64,000 bases of DNA from an uncultured Vibrio sp. (GTDB lineage: Bacteria; Pseudomonadota; Gammaproteobacteria; Enterobacterales; Vibrionaceae), in the NCBI RefSeq assembly GCF_963675395.1, contig NZ_OY776223.1, forward strand, positions 2,232,001 to 2,296,000, read 5' to 3'. The notes beneath the pieces are model-generated. The model was not told the origin of the DNA, made no database searches, and worked only from the letters and a program-made list of their open reading frames with translations. This document shows positions 1 through 7,970 of this stretch, piece by piece. Numbering within the stretch: position 1 is the first letter of the stretch; each line of letters begins with the position of its first letter. Both the position numbers and the translations under genes were made by a program.

Positions 1-897
1 CTTACTTGTCGATGGGAATAGGGCTTGATTTAGCTCATGTCTAGTCATCGACTTTAAGGGATGTTTGTTGATTATATCTATAATGTTACTTATCCCGTTT
101 CGTGTATCTGGAGCGTGCTGAGATAAATTTGCCAGCGACGTAATGGGTAAACCTTCTTCACAAGTAATGCCTAAGTCGACTTGTTTATACTGTATAGTTA
201 TTGGTGGGGCAGTATCTGCATCTTTTTGCTTAGTATTAATAAGCATTACAGCAATATCACCTTTAATACGTTTCATTTTAAATTCAAAATCTATAGAGGC
301 AACTAACGCATTACTACCTCTCGCTCCTTTGTTTATATCTTTACCTGAATGGTGAACGCATAGAATGGATGAATTAGTAGCTCCGCGAATGAAATCACAA
401 GCTCTTACAAATTTTCCCATGTCGCTAGGGCTATTTTCATCTCCTTCCATACATCTTGCCAGAGTGTCTATTACAATAAGTTCAACTTTAACTTTCTTAG
501 CTATTTCAAGTTGCTTAATTAATTCGATAAAGTCATTCTGTGCTTTAGGAGTATTTAAAGGCATACTAGAACCAAGAACCCATAGGTCATTTGTTAGTAG
601 ATTATTAGTTCTCTCCCAAGCCTTAATTCTTCGCGATATGCCTTGTTGACCTTCCGCTGCAATGTACACGACAGCGCCTTGTTGAGTTATTTCTCCATGA
701 TATTTTCTACCTGTAGCAATGGAACAAGCAAGGTCGATTGTTGTAAATGATTTGAAAGAGTCTGGCATACCATATAACACCCCTAAAGATTTATTGCGTA
801 TTAAATTTTTCACTAACCAAGAGTGTTTAGCATCATAGTTAGTTGAACCTCTAGTTAGAGTCATTCCTGCATAAGAAAATTGTTTATTAGTTGTCAT
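1..897 (-). CDS. AAA family ATPase, RepA-helicase-like (partial, runs off left edge)
   Basis: The reverse strand is open for 299 codons from the ATG at 897 to base 1, with no stop, so the C-terminus is missing. I read a RecA-fold ATPase of the AAA_25/RepA helicase type common in phages and islands. It has a Walker A-like loop GMPDSFKSF (residues 43-51), a Walker B strand ELIVIDTLA (139-147) and a sensor-like segment VHHSGKD (181-187). The loop has SFKS where textbook P-loops have GKS/T, a variant I recall from phage members of this family. The start lies four bases after the stop of the recombinase gene at 902, with no clear Shine-Dalgarno, which suggests translational coupling in one leftward operon. 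A replicative or primase-associated helicase for the element is the likely role, but only the fold is supported. Confidence 0.75.
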   Translation of the reverse strand, partial: MTTNKQFSYAGMTLTRGSTNYDAKHSWLVKNLIRNKSLGVLYGMPDSFKSFTTIDLACSIATGRKYHGEITQQGAVVYIAAEGQQGISRRIKAWERTNNLLTNDLWVLGSSMPLNTPKAQNDFIELIKQLEIAKKVKVELIVIDTLARCMEGDENSPSDMGKFVRACDFIRGATNSSILCVHHSGKDINKGARGSNALVASIDFEFKMKRIKGDIAVMLINTKQKDADTAPPITIQYKQVDLGITCEEGLPITSLANLSQHAPDTRNGISNIIDIINKHPLKSMTRHELNQALFPSTSK

Positions 898-901
898 TAT
901 A

Positions 902-1963
902 TTAATTTTTTGGGTTATGTTCGTTCTTTTTAAGTAGTTGACGGTCGGTTAGACCTAGGCGTAGATAAAAGTTATTTAGTGTATTTAGATCTTTATGTCC
1001 GGTTTGTTTTGCTATTCGAACAATGTCCCAATGCTGAAGGTAGTAACGGCAAGCTGCTTCAGATCGTAAGTCGTGAAAATGTAGATCTTTTATACAAAGT
1101 TGTTTGCACATTTTCCCCCATAGCATCGTAATGGAGCTGGGCGAAAACGGGAAAATTGGTTCATTCGGCAGCCCCCTTGTTTGACGTTCCACTATCTCGA
1201 TAGCTTTTGGACTTAACCAGATATGATGATCACTTGGTCTTGTTGGATGTTTACGGTCACGAATGATGAGAGTCGCTTTTTTGGGGTTGTAGTCCCCCCA
1301 TTTGACTTTCGTTATCTCTCCTCGCCTCATCGCTGTTTCAAGAGCAAGGTCAGATATGTCGAGAATTGGAAGTTTTGTCTTGGTGTTGTTCTGGATATCA
1401 GCAGCTAAATCCAATATTTGAGTTATTTCTTCGCTTTCTGGGCGTCGAGACCTAGGAGTACTGCTGGAGATTAGTTTGAGCTTATAAAGTGCAGATTTGC
1501 CTTCGATCAACCCACTAATATCAATATTTAAATTATGTAAGCTTTTACCGAGTTTTAAAGCAGAGATAATGTTGGTGATATCATGGTAGAGCGTTGCAGG
1601 ACTTGGTTGAGTTAGATCGCTTTGACGTTGCTGACAGTGATTAATAAGGTCAGAAGCGCGTAATTCATTAGTTCGTATCAAAGCTATGTCATAGTTCAGC
1701 AGCATTTTCAAATTAGAAATAGCACCTTTCATCGCTTCTTTGGTTTTTTCATTTGCTAGAAGGCTTTGGATAACCTCACCGACTGTTAATTTAGTCGATG
1801 AGTCTTTTATTATCGTTGCCGATAGGTTTTTGAGCTTTTTAGCATATCTTTCTGCCTCAACTATGTTGTTAAATGTTTTACATTTATTCTTTTGTTTATT
1901 GCGGTAACGAACTTTATAAGTTGTGCCTTTTTTGCCAAAGTTAGTTTCAATATACACAGCCAT
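902..1963 (-). CDS. Tyrosine recombinase/integrase (inner copy)
   Basis: A 353-residue phage-type tyrosine recombinase. The catalytic set is visible in order: Arg213 in AMRRGE, the HDLR box (His297, Arg300), GH at 322-323, and the nucleophile Tyr333 in NNFYLRLG. The N-terminal part (about 1-60) resembles an arm-type DNA-binding domain and the next section (about 60-150) the core-binding SAM-like helices. The ATG is preceded by AAGGA at good spacing. It has its own 180-bp upstream gap, after the terminator of the outer recombinase gene, and is followed four bases later by the ATPase gene. It is clearly paralogous to the recombinase at 2144-3226 (HDLR-A/S-E-ACR, GH-D-N-LNN-YLRLG are shared) but too divergent to be a recent duplicate. 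Confidence 0.9.
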   Translation of the reverse strand: MAVYIETNFGKKGTTYKVRYRNKQKNKCKTFNNIVEAERYAKKLKNLSATIIKDSSTKLTVGEVIQSLLANEKTKEAMKGAISNLKMLLNYDIALIRTNELRASDLINHCQQRQSDLTQPSPATLYHDITNIISALKLGKSLHNLNIDISGLIEGKSALYKLKLISSSTPRSRRPESEEITQILDLAADIQNNTKTKLPILDISDLALETAMRRGEITKVKWGDYNPKKATLIIRDRKHPTRPSDHHIWLSPKAIEIVERQTRGLPNEPIFPFSPSSITMLWGKMCKQLCIKDLHFHDLRSEAACRYYLQHWDIVRIAKQTGHKDLNTLNNFYLRLGLTDRQLLKKNEHNPKN

Positions 1964-2107
1964 TATTATTCCTTAGTTGGGATGATTTGACTGATATTTG
2001 GCATTTATTGGTGTTTTGAGTCAAAGTAAGTTTGTTTTTCGGGTTAAAATACTATTTTTTGATACAAGTATTCTTTTTACTGTTACGTGAAATATCAAAT
2101 TTGAGAA

Positions 2108-2135
2108 AATAGGCTATCTGTTCAAATAGCCTATT
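2108..2135 (-). terminator. Rho-independent terminator of the outer recombinase gene
   Basis: A perfect 10-bp stem (2108-2117 with 2126-2135) encloses an 8-base loop. On the reverse strand it is followed by TTTTCTC. It lies just after the stop of the recombinase gene at 2144 and separates that gene from the inner recombinase. An inverted repeat AATACT/AGTATT (13-base spacer) follows at about 2050-2075, within the likely promoter of the inner gene. Confidence 0.7.
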
Positions 2136-2143
2136 GGTAATTT

Positions 2144-3226
2144 TTACTTTAATGGTGAATGAGAGTGCAAAGCTTGAACGCCTAAACGTAAATAAACATT
2201 ATTTAAGACATTAATGTCTCTATGCCCGGTAATTTTTGATATCTCGATAATGTTTAATCCTTGTTCGAACAAGCGACAAGCCCCTTCAGCTCGGAGATCA
2301 TGATAGTGTAAGTTTTCAATCTTCAGTTCTTTACATACTCGCTGCCATGCAGCACCGATAGACTGCGGTTTGAAAGGGAAGATTCGTTCTTCTCCGTTGA
2401 CTTTATTTTGCTTTATAATGATATTTAATGCTTCTTCACATAACGGAATTGTGCAGTGATTTCCTTGCTTGATACGAGGATCTTTACGGTTCTTAATGGT
2501 TAGTGTTGATGCGGTAATGTTCAAATCCTCCCATGTAACACGGCAAATCTCACCTATACGCATGCATGTATATATTGAAATGTGAAATATATCCACGAGA
2601 GGTATATTCGAGGATCTATGGGTCTGACGTTTTCGTAATCCTTCCTCTATCTTTTGCAACTCTGAGAGAGTTGGCCGTCGTTCTCTGCTATCACTACGTG
2701 CAATTAAACCGTAGGTTATTAGAGTTGGAATAGCCTCCTCGTGTGCTCTTAGATTTGCTTTGTAGCCAAACATAGTTTCAGCAACATTAATTACGCTTCG
2801 AAGGTAAGTTACATCGTGGTAAACCGTTTGTGGAAGCGGTTTTGTTGGTTCTTCCAGTCTAGTTTTGCAATGCAGAACAATGTGATTTGCTGTTAGCTTA
2901 TCTGCTTCGATTAAAGCAATATCGTAGGTACGAAGTCTTTGTAATACTGCGCGTTTTGATCTTCCTATGCCACGAGATGTGAAAGGATCTACAAGGTAAA
3001 GGGATATTAAATCACCAATTAGAATGCTCTTACAGGTATCTTCTATTGGGAGTCCATTTGACTCTATTTGCTTAATTAATTCTTGTGCCCATTTTTGAGC
3101 ATGATTTTTTTTGCTAAAGGTTTTAGCTCTTTCAAAACGTTTTTTGTTTGGGAGTTGATATCGAACTCGTGCTTTATACTTGAACCCACTTTTTGTTGTG
3201 ACTTTTTCAATAATGGCTTTTGTCAT
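2144..3226 (-). CDS. Tyrosine recombinase/integrase (outer copy, next to dusA)
   Basis: A 360-residue phage-type tyrosine recombinase. Catalytic residues are Arg223 in CMRIGE, HDLR (His309, Arg312), GH at 334-335 and Tyr345 in NNVYLRLG. I place the start at the ATG at 3226, because GAGG lies six bases upstream and the protein then begins with a normal arm-binding domain (MTKAIIEKV). A longer reading from 3325 adds 33 residues with no family resemblance. The gene is divergent from dusA and is the last gene of the element on that side, the position of the integrase in elements that insert into the 5' end of dusA (the dusA-associated integrase family of prophages and islands). That it acts at dusA is inferred from position, not from sequence comparison. 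Confidence 0.88.
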   Translation of the reverse strand: MTKAIIEKVTTKSGFKYKARVRYQLPNKKRFERAKTFSKKNHAQKWAQELIKQIESNGLPIEDTCKSILIGDLISLYLVDPFTSRGIGRSKRAVLQRLRTYDIALIEADKLTANHIVLHCKTRLEEPTKPLPQTVYHDVTYLRSVINVAETMFGYKANLRAHEEAIPTLITYGLIARSDSRERRPTLSELQKIEEGLRKRQTHRSSNIPLVDIFHISIYTCMRIGEICRVTWEDLNITASTLTIKNRKDPRIKQGNHCTIPLCEEALNIIIKQNKVNGEERIFPFKPQSIGAAWQRVCKELKIENLHYHDLRAEGACRLFEQGLNIIEISKITGHRDINVLNNVYLRLGVQALHSHSPLK

Positions 3227-3353
3227 TTCGAACCTCAGATGTTGTTGTATGAGTTTCGAAGTGATGAAGTAATGTGCCCTTTCTGTTTGCAATTGAAGCA
3301 AAGTAACAGGGTATGTATAATCCACCGCCTTATAACTATCGGGAGCGATATTT

Positions 3354-3383
3354 TGTCCCTTAGTATGTCCCTGATTTGTCCCT
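3354..3383. repeat. Three TGTCCCT direct repeats between integrase and dusA
   Basis: TGTCCCT occurs at 3354-3360, 3366-3372 and 3377-3383, spaced 12 and 11 bases apart, about one helical turn. A related TGTGCCCT lies near 3273. The cluster sits between the outer integrase start (3226) and dusA (3478), where arm-type integrase or excisionase sites of an attachment region are expected. The repeats are seen directly; the binding role is inference. Confidence 0.5.
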
Positions 3384-3477
3384 TTATGCGCAAAATGGCT
3401 AAAACCGGATGAAATGTGTTAGGACGCTAAGCGGTATGTTGTGAACTATGTAGTTGAAATTAAAAGAGGTTTTTCAT

Positions 3478-4458
3478 ATGTATCCATCATTCCGATTATC
3501 CGTCGCTCCTATGCTCGATTGGACCGATCGTCATTGTCGCTACTTCCATCGCTTAATGACCAAAGAAACCCTGCTGTACACGGAAATGGTGACCACAGGC
3601 GCGATCATTCATGGAAAAGGAGATTTCCTGGCTTATAACGAAGAGGAGCATCCGTTAGCCCTTCAATTGGGTGGTTCAAACCCGGAAGATTTGGCCAAGT
3701 GTGCCAAGCTTGCCGAGGAGCGCGGTTATGATGAGATCAACCTGAACGTGGGCTGCCCATCTGATCGTGTGCAAAATGGTCGCTTTGGTGCTTGTTTGAT
3801 GGCGGAACCTCAGTTGGTTGCAGACTGTGTTGCCGCGATGAAAGACGTGGTTGATGTACCTGTAACGGTAAAAACACGTATCGGTATTGATGATCAAGAC
3901 TCTTACGAATTTCTGACTGATTTTGTTTCTATCGTTACTGAGAAGGGGGGCTGTGAGCAGTTTACTATTCACGCTCGTAAAGCCTGGTTAAGTGGTCTTA
4001 GTCCAAAAGAAAACCGCGAGATCCCACCTCTGGATTACCCTCGCGCATACCAGTTGAAGAAAGACTTCTCTCACCTAACTATCGCTATTAATGGCGGGGT
4101 AAAATCGCTACAAGAAGCGAAAACGCATCTACAACATCTTGATGGTGTGATGATCGGTCGTGAAGCCTACCAAAGTCCTTATATACTGGCATCAGTAGAT
4201 CAAGAGCTATTTGGCTCAAGTGCGCCGGTGAGAAAGCGCAGCGAAATTGTGGAAGAAATGTACCCTTATATTGAGGCACAACTCGCAAATGGTGCGTACC
4301 TCGGTCACATCACTCGCCATATGCTGGGTTTATTCCAAAGTATGCCAGGCGCACGTCAGTGGCGTCGTCACATCAGTGAAAATGCGCACAAGCCAGGCTC
4401 TGGTCTAGAAGTGCTGCAAGATGCGCTTGCGAAGATTCCAAAAGAACTGAACGTGTAA
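3478..4458 (+). CDS. dusA: tRNA-dihydrouridine(20/20a) synthase DusA
   Basis: A flavin enzyme that reduces uridine to dihydrouridine in the tRNA D-loop. The 326-residue protein has the family start [15 protein letters not shown], the active-site segment [19 protein letters not shown] with catalytic Cys93, and the usual TIM-barrel phosphate-binding region (INGGV, GREAY). I choose the ATG at 3478, with AGAGG eight bases upstream; an in-frame TTG at 3454 is less likely. The gene directly follows an integrated element, and its first 20 codons match the type of sequence dusA-targeting integrases use, so its 5' end and promoter may come from the element. pspG follows, the same neighbour as in Escherichia coli. 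Confidence 0.95.
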   Translation: MYPSFRLSVAPMLDWTDRHCRYFHRLMTKETLLYTEMVTTGAIIHGKGDFLAYNEEEHPLALQLGGSNPEDLAKCAKLAEERGYDEINLNVGCPSDRVQNGRFGACLMAEPQLVADCVAAMKDVVDVPVTVKTRIGIDDQDSYEFLTDFVSIVTEKGGCEQFTIHARKAWLSGLSPKENREIPPLDYPRAYQLKKDFSHLTIAINGGVKSLQEAKTHLQHLDGVMIGREAYQSPYILASVDQELFGSSAPVRKRSEIVEEMYPYIEAQLANGAYLGHITRHMLGLFQSMPGARQWRRHISENAHKPGSGLEVLQDALAKIPKELNV

Positions 4459-4501
4459 AATTCGCCAGCGGTTGGTAAAAATTACCATGTAAAGAATGAA
4501 T

Positions 4502-4540
4502 AAGCCAGAGTGTAGAAATCCCTCTGGCTTTATTTTTATT
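4502..4540 (+). terminator. Terminator after dusA
   Basis: A 9-bp stem, AAGCCAGAG (4502-4510) with CTCTGGCTT (4522-4530), is followed by a T-rich run (TATTTTTATTTATTT). Confidence 0.8.
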
Positions 4541-4574
4541 TATTTATCAGTGTGTTGGGTTATTTGGCTATAAG

Positions 4575-4591
4575 TTGGCATGTTAACTGCT
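4575..4591 (+). promoter_or_regulatory. Sigma-54 (-24/-12) promoter of pspG
   Basis: TTGGCATGTTAACTGCT has GG (4577-4578) and GC (4589-4590) exactly 12 bases apart, the invariant pattern of sigma-54 promoters. It ends about 33 bases before the pspG ATG. In enterobacteria pspG is transcribed by sigma-54 RNA polymerase with the enhancer-binding protein PspF, so the site fits. I did not identify PspF or IHF sites. Confidence 0.75.
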
Positions 4592-4623
4592 CTATTACTT
4601 GAAAAATGTATGGAGAAGTAATT

Positions 4624-4839
4624 ATGTTGGAACTGATCTTTATTTTAGTTTTTGCGGCGACCCTATTAGTAACCGGCATCACGATGGTGACGGTATTCGC
4701 AGCAACAGGTATTGCTCTGGTTGTGATGTTTTTACTGGGTATGATTGGGGCTGTTCTAAAGCTATTACCTTGGCTAATTGTCATCGCACTCGGTATTTGG
4801 TTTTTTAAAAACGTTGTAGCTCAACCTCGTTGTAAATAG
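4624..4839 (+). CDS. pspG: Phage shock protein G
   Basis: A 71-residue inner-membrane protein with two or three hydrophobic segments, beginning MLELIFILVF and including LLGMIGAVLKLLPWLIVIALGIWFFK. Length, the MLELIF start and the KLLPWL segment match PspG (YjbO) of enterobacteria, as does the position immediately after dusA. PspG is an effector of the membrane-stress (phage shock) response. The ATG at 4624 has GGAG eight bases upstream; a longer reading from 4606 would include that site. A sigma-54 promoter precedes it, consistent with control by PspF. Confidence 0.85.
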   Translation: MLELIFILVFAATLLVTGITMVTVFAATGIALVVMFLLGMIGAVLKLLPWLIVIALGIWFFKNVVAQPRCK

Positions 4840-4937
4840 AAGGCTATGGCGATTTAGTTGATAGAGGCACATGGGACTATGGTATATTTGTTCATGTTCT
4901 TATTGTTGAATATCAGCTATCTCGGAGTACCTACTAC

Positions 4938-5597
4938 ATGATAAACAAAGCGACCATCGCTTTAACGACGCTATCGTTGGCTGCCACTCTTCCTGTATTC
5001 GCCGAGTCCTCTGTTGCGACGAAAGTCGGCATGGATATCTGGGCTGCAGATACAAAAGTTAACGAAGTCCGAAGAGATAGCAGTACGACGGGCGCACTCT
5101 ATGCCGCGATTGAACATGACGTAAAATACGTTCCAAATGCGCGCTTGCGATACACCAGTATCGATGCTGATTATATGGGCTTTGATAAATTAGATCTGAC
5201 ACTTTATTACCAAGTGTTAGAGCATGATTTACTGCACTTTGACGCTGGAGTTACGGTAAGCAATTTAAGTGATACGAAGTACATTGATGCTGGCACCTCT
5301 CCTCGTAGCGAAGATTTTGATGACCTCATTTGGGCATGGTACGGCTACGCGGAAATAACCGTTCCAAATACTCACTTTGATGTGATTGGTGAAATGAACT
5401 TTGGTGACAGTAAAGGCATTAAAAGTACAGACCTAATGGCGGGTATTCAATACAAACTGCCTTTGCAAGAGAACCAATGGGCATTTCGCGGTGGCTATCG
5501 AGTAATAGACTTAGAATCGGAACAGTTTCTTTCTAGCCTAGGTGAAGAGTTTATGTTCGCTGATGGGTTTTTCTTGAGCGCAGAATACACGTTCTAA
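4938..5597 (+). CDS. Outer-membrane beta-barrel protein (TIGR04219-like)
   Basis: A 219-residue exported protein. The N-terminus is a Sec signal peptide (MINKATIALTTLSLAATLPVFA, cleavage after AFA-type residues near 22). The mature part alternates polar and hydrophobic strands and ends in Phe (AEYTF), the C-terminal signature for outer-membrane barrel assembly. The overall look matches the TIGR04219 family of small barrels found in Vibrio and Shewanella; the function of that family is not known to me. CGGAG lies about ten bases before the ATG. The gene stands alone, with a terminator just downstream. Confidence 0.75.
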   Translation: MINKATIALTTLSLAATLPVFAESSVATKVGMDIWAADTKVNEVRRDSSTTGALYAAIEHDVKYVPNARLRYTSIDADYMGFDKLDLTLYYQVLEHDLLHFDAGVTVSNLSDTKYIDAGTSPRSEDFDDLIWAWYGYAEITVPNTHFDVIGEMNFGDSKGIKSTDLMAGIQYKLPLQENQWAFRGGYRVIDLESEQFLSSLGEEFMFADGFFLSAEYTF

Positions 5598-5618
5598 GCT
5601 GATTAGTAGCACTTACTT

Positions 5619-5649
5619 TAAAGCGTCGTCTTATAAACGGCGTTTTTTT
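5619..5649 (+). terminator. Terminator after the beta-barrel gene
   Basis: AAGCGTCGT pairs with ACGGCGTT (one G-U pair) around a short AT-rich loop, followed by seven T residues. Confidence 0.65.
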
Positions 5650-5748
5650 ATACCTCTTCGTTATATGTAATCGAATTTTTCTGCCTATTTTCTCCAGTTA
5701 GACCATGCTTACCTAGGAACAATGTGAAAAGTTGGAGCAGGGATAGCG

Positions 5749-5978
5749 ATGACAATAAATGAATTAAGACATCTATTTCGTGAAAACCAGCTTGTGGAAG
5801 CCATTATTGAGCCGTCGATCCAAGAGGGTGGCTGGTCGTCGAGTTCAGGCACACACGAGGTGGATTCGTGTTTCTGACAGACAATCATGGTGAAGAATGT
5901 CTCTATGAAGATTTGGATGCTGCATCAAAATCGGCGATGGCGGTAGGCTTTCAACAAGTCCGTATTGAAGACCGATGA
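5749..5978 (+). pseudogene. Small conserved-looking gene broken by a one-base frameshift
   Basis: From the ATG at 5749 (preceded by GGAGCAGGGA) the frame reads MTINELRHLFRENQLV and on to GGW at residue 29 (5833-5835), then runs into SSSSGTHEVDSCF and a stop. Shifting by one base after 5837 gives VEFRHTRGGFVFLTDNHGEE and continues for 46 codons to the TGA at 5976, ending QVRIEDR. The joined product would be about 76 residues, acidic and well formed. One base appears to be missing at about 5836-5837. The joined sequence looks like a small hypothetical protein I associate with vibrios, function unknown. A sequencing error is possible. Confidence 0.6.
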
Positions 5979-6095
5979 GCAAAAACTAAGCCGTTCTTAC
6001 TTCCAAAAAGTTATAAAACATTCACTTCTATTCTTTCTTGTTATTAAGGAGAGTGGGTACTCTATCGTCACGCAATGAATAGGGATGTCGTGATA

Positions 6096-7970
6096 ATGTC
6101 TTTTCAAAAGAATGAGTATTCACACAATAATAATGTGTCTGATGATAATAACGGGCAAGGGGGAGTTCCTCCAATCGCTAGCCCGCTGAATGACCAACAA
6201 TTTAGTTCACTCCAAAACACTGTCTCCGGGTTGTCTTCACAACAACTTGCGTGGGTCAGTGGTTACTTCTGGGGTTTGGCTCAAAATCAACCAAGTGCAG
6301 CTGCGACACCAATCACGCAAGCTGCCGTTGCAGTGTCAGCAAAACCAGCAGGTAAACTAAGTATTATTTTTGCTTCTCAAACTGGTAACGCCAAAGGTGT
6401 TGCTGAAGCTTTAGAGCAAGAAGCAAAAGCAGAAGGCATTGCCGTTGAGCTGTTTGATGCCAGTGACTACAAAGGCAAAAACCTAGCCAAAGAAACGCAC
6501 GTCATTTTCGTAGCGTCTACCAATGGTGAAGGTGAAGCGCCAGATAACGCCATTGAACTGCATGAGTTCTTGCAATCCAAGAAAGCGCCTAAACTGCCTA
6601 ACCTTCAATATGGTGTCATTGCGCTGGGTGATTCTAGCTATGAGTTCTTCTGTCAAACAGGTAAAGACTTCGATACGTATTTATCAAAATTAGGTGCGAA
6701 GCCGTTTATCGACCGTATTGACTGTGATGTTGACTACGAAGCGCCTGTTGCTGAATGGCGTAAGAGTGCGTTGGAGAAAGTGAAAGAAACACTTTCATCT
6801 GGTAACGAAGCTGAAGTTGTGCAACTTCCTGTTGGACAAGCAGCAGCAACGCATGCGCAATACAACAAGCAGAACCCATACACCGCTACACTGCTGACCA
6901 GCCAAAAGATCACTGGCCGTGACTCAGGCAAAGACGTTCGCCATATCGAAATCGATCTGGAAGACTCTGGTCTTACTTACCAGCCAGGTGATGCGTTAGG
7001 CGTGTGGTATGAAAACAGCTCAGAACTTGCCAATGCAATTCTTGGCAAAGTCGGTCTGTCAGGCGTTGAAACCGTAGAAGTCGATGGCGAGAGTCTGTCG
7101 GTTCACAGCGCTTTGGTAAGTAAGTTCGAAATCACGACGTCTAACCCGCAACTTGTCACTAAGTTTGCTGAGCTATCTGGCAGTAAAAAACTGCAAAAGC
7201 TGGTTGAAGATAAAGACAAGCTACGTGAGTACTCGGCTAACACGCAAATCGTAGATGTGCTGGCAGAGAAGAAGACTAAGCTAACGGCTGATGAACTGGT
7301 AGGTTTACTTCGTCGTCTAACGCCTCGTCTCTACTCTATTGCTTCAAGCCAAGCAGAAGTGGATGAAGAAGTACATTTGACGGTTGGTTTGGTCGAGTAC
7401 GATCACAACGAAGAGAAACGTTACGGTGGTGCTTCTAGCTTCTTAGCTCAGCGTTTAGAAGAAGGTGGTGAAGTAAAAGTGTTTATTGAACACAACAACA
7501 ACTTCAAACTGCCAGCAGACGACAATACACCAATTATCATGGTAGGCCCGGGTACTGGTATCGCGCCATTCCGTAGTTTTATTCAAGAGCGCGAAAACCG
7601 TGATGCAGAGGGCAAAAACTGGTTGTTCTTCGGTGACCGCACATTCACACAAGATTTCTTGTACCAAGTTGAATGGCAAAAATACCTTAAGTCAGGCGCA
7701 CTAAGCCGTCTGGATGTGGCCTTTAGCCGTGACCAAGTAGAAAAGGTTTATGTACAACATCGTATTCTAGAAAACGCTGAGCAAGTTTGGCAGTGGATTC
7801 AAGAAGGTGCATACATCTATGTATGTGGTGATGCCACTCGCATGGCAAAAGATGTTCATGACGCACTTGTCATTGTTGCTGAGCAAGAAGGTAAACTGGC
7901 TCGCGATGAAGCAGAACAATTTATTAATGACTTACGTAAAGCGAAACGTTATCAGAGGGATGTGTACTAA
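6096..7970 (+). CDS. cysJ: Sulfite reductase [NADPH] flavoprotein alpha-component
   Basis: The electron-donating subunit of assimilatory sulfite reductase: it takes electrons from NADPH through FAD and FMN and passes them to CysI. The 624-residue protein has an N-terminal FMN flavodoxin domain ([19 protein letters not shown], from about residue 87), an FAD domain with RLYSIASS and GGASSFLA, and an NADPH domain with [12 protein letters not shown], ending in the typical aromatic DVY. I prefer the ATG at 6096 (MSFQKNEY) over the one at 6075, which adds MNRDVVI; neither has a strong Shine-Dalgarno. The stop overlaps the cysI start by one base. First gene of cysJIH, an operon that CysB normally activates; I did not find a convincing CysB site. 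Confidence 0.95.
   Translation: MSFQKNEYSHNNNVSDDNNGQGGVPPIASPLNDQQFSSLQNTVSGLSSQQLAWVSGYFWGLAQNQPSAAATPITQAAVAVSAKPAGKLSIIFASQTGNAKGVAEALEQEAKAEGIAVELFDASDYKGKNLAKETHVIFVASTNGEGEAPDNAIELHEFLQSKKAPKLPNLQYGVIALGDSSYEFFCQTGKDFDTYLSKLGAKPFIDRIDCDVDYEAPVAEWRKSALEKVKETLSSGNEAEVVQLPVGQAAATHAQYNKQNPYTATLLTSQKITGRDSGKDVRHIEIDLEDSGLTYQPGDALGVWYENSSELANAILGKVGLSGVETVEVDGESLSVHSALVSKFEITTSNPQLVTKFAELSGSKKLQKLVEDKDKLREYSANTQIVDVLAEKKTKLTADELVGLLRRLTPRLYSIASSQAEVDEEVHLTVGLVEYDHNEEKRYGGASSFLAQRLEEGGEVKVFIEHNNNFKLPADDNTPIIMVGPGTGIAPFRSFIQERENRDAEGKNWLFFGDRTFTQDFLYQVEWQKYLKSGALSRLDVAFSRDQVEKVYVQHRILENAEQVWQWIQEGAYIYVCGDATRMAKDVHDALVIVAEQEGKLARDEAEQFINDLRKAKRYQRDVY

Noticed and set aside
143..649. Two forward-strand ORFs at the left end
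   Set aside because: They lie antisense to the continuous reverse-strand ATPase frame with clear Walker motifs, and have no ribosome sites or family features.
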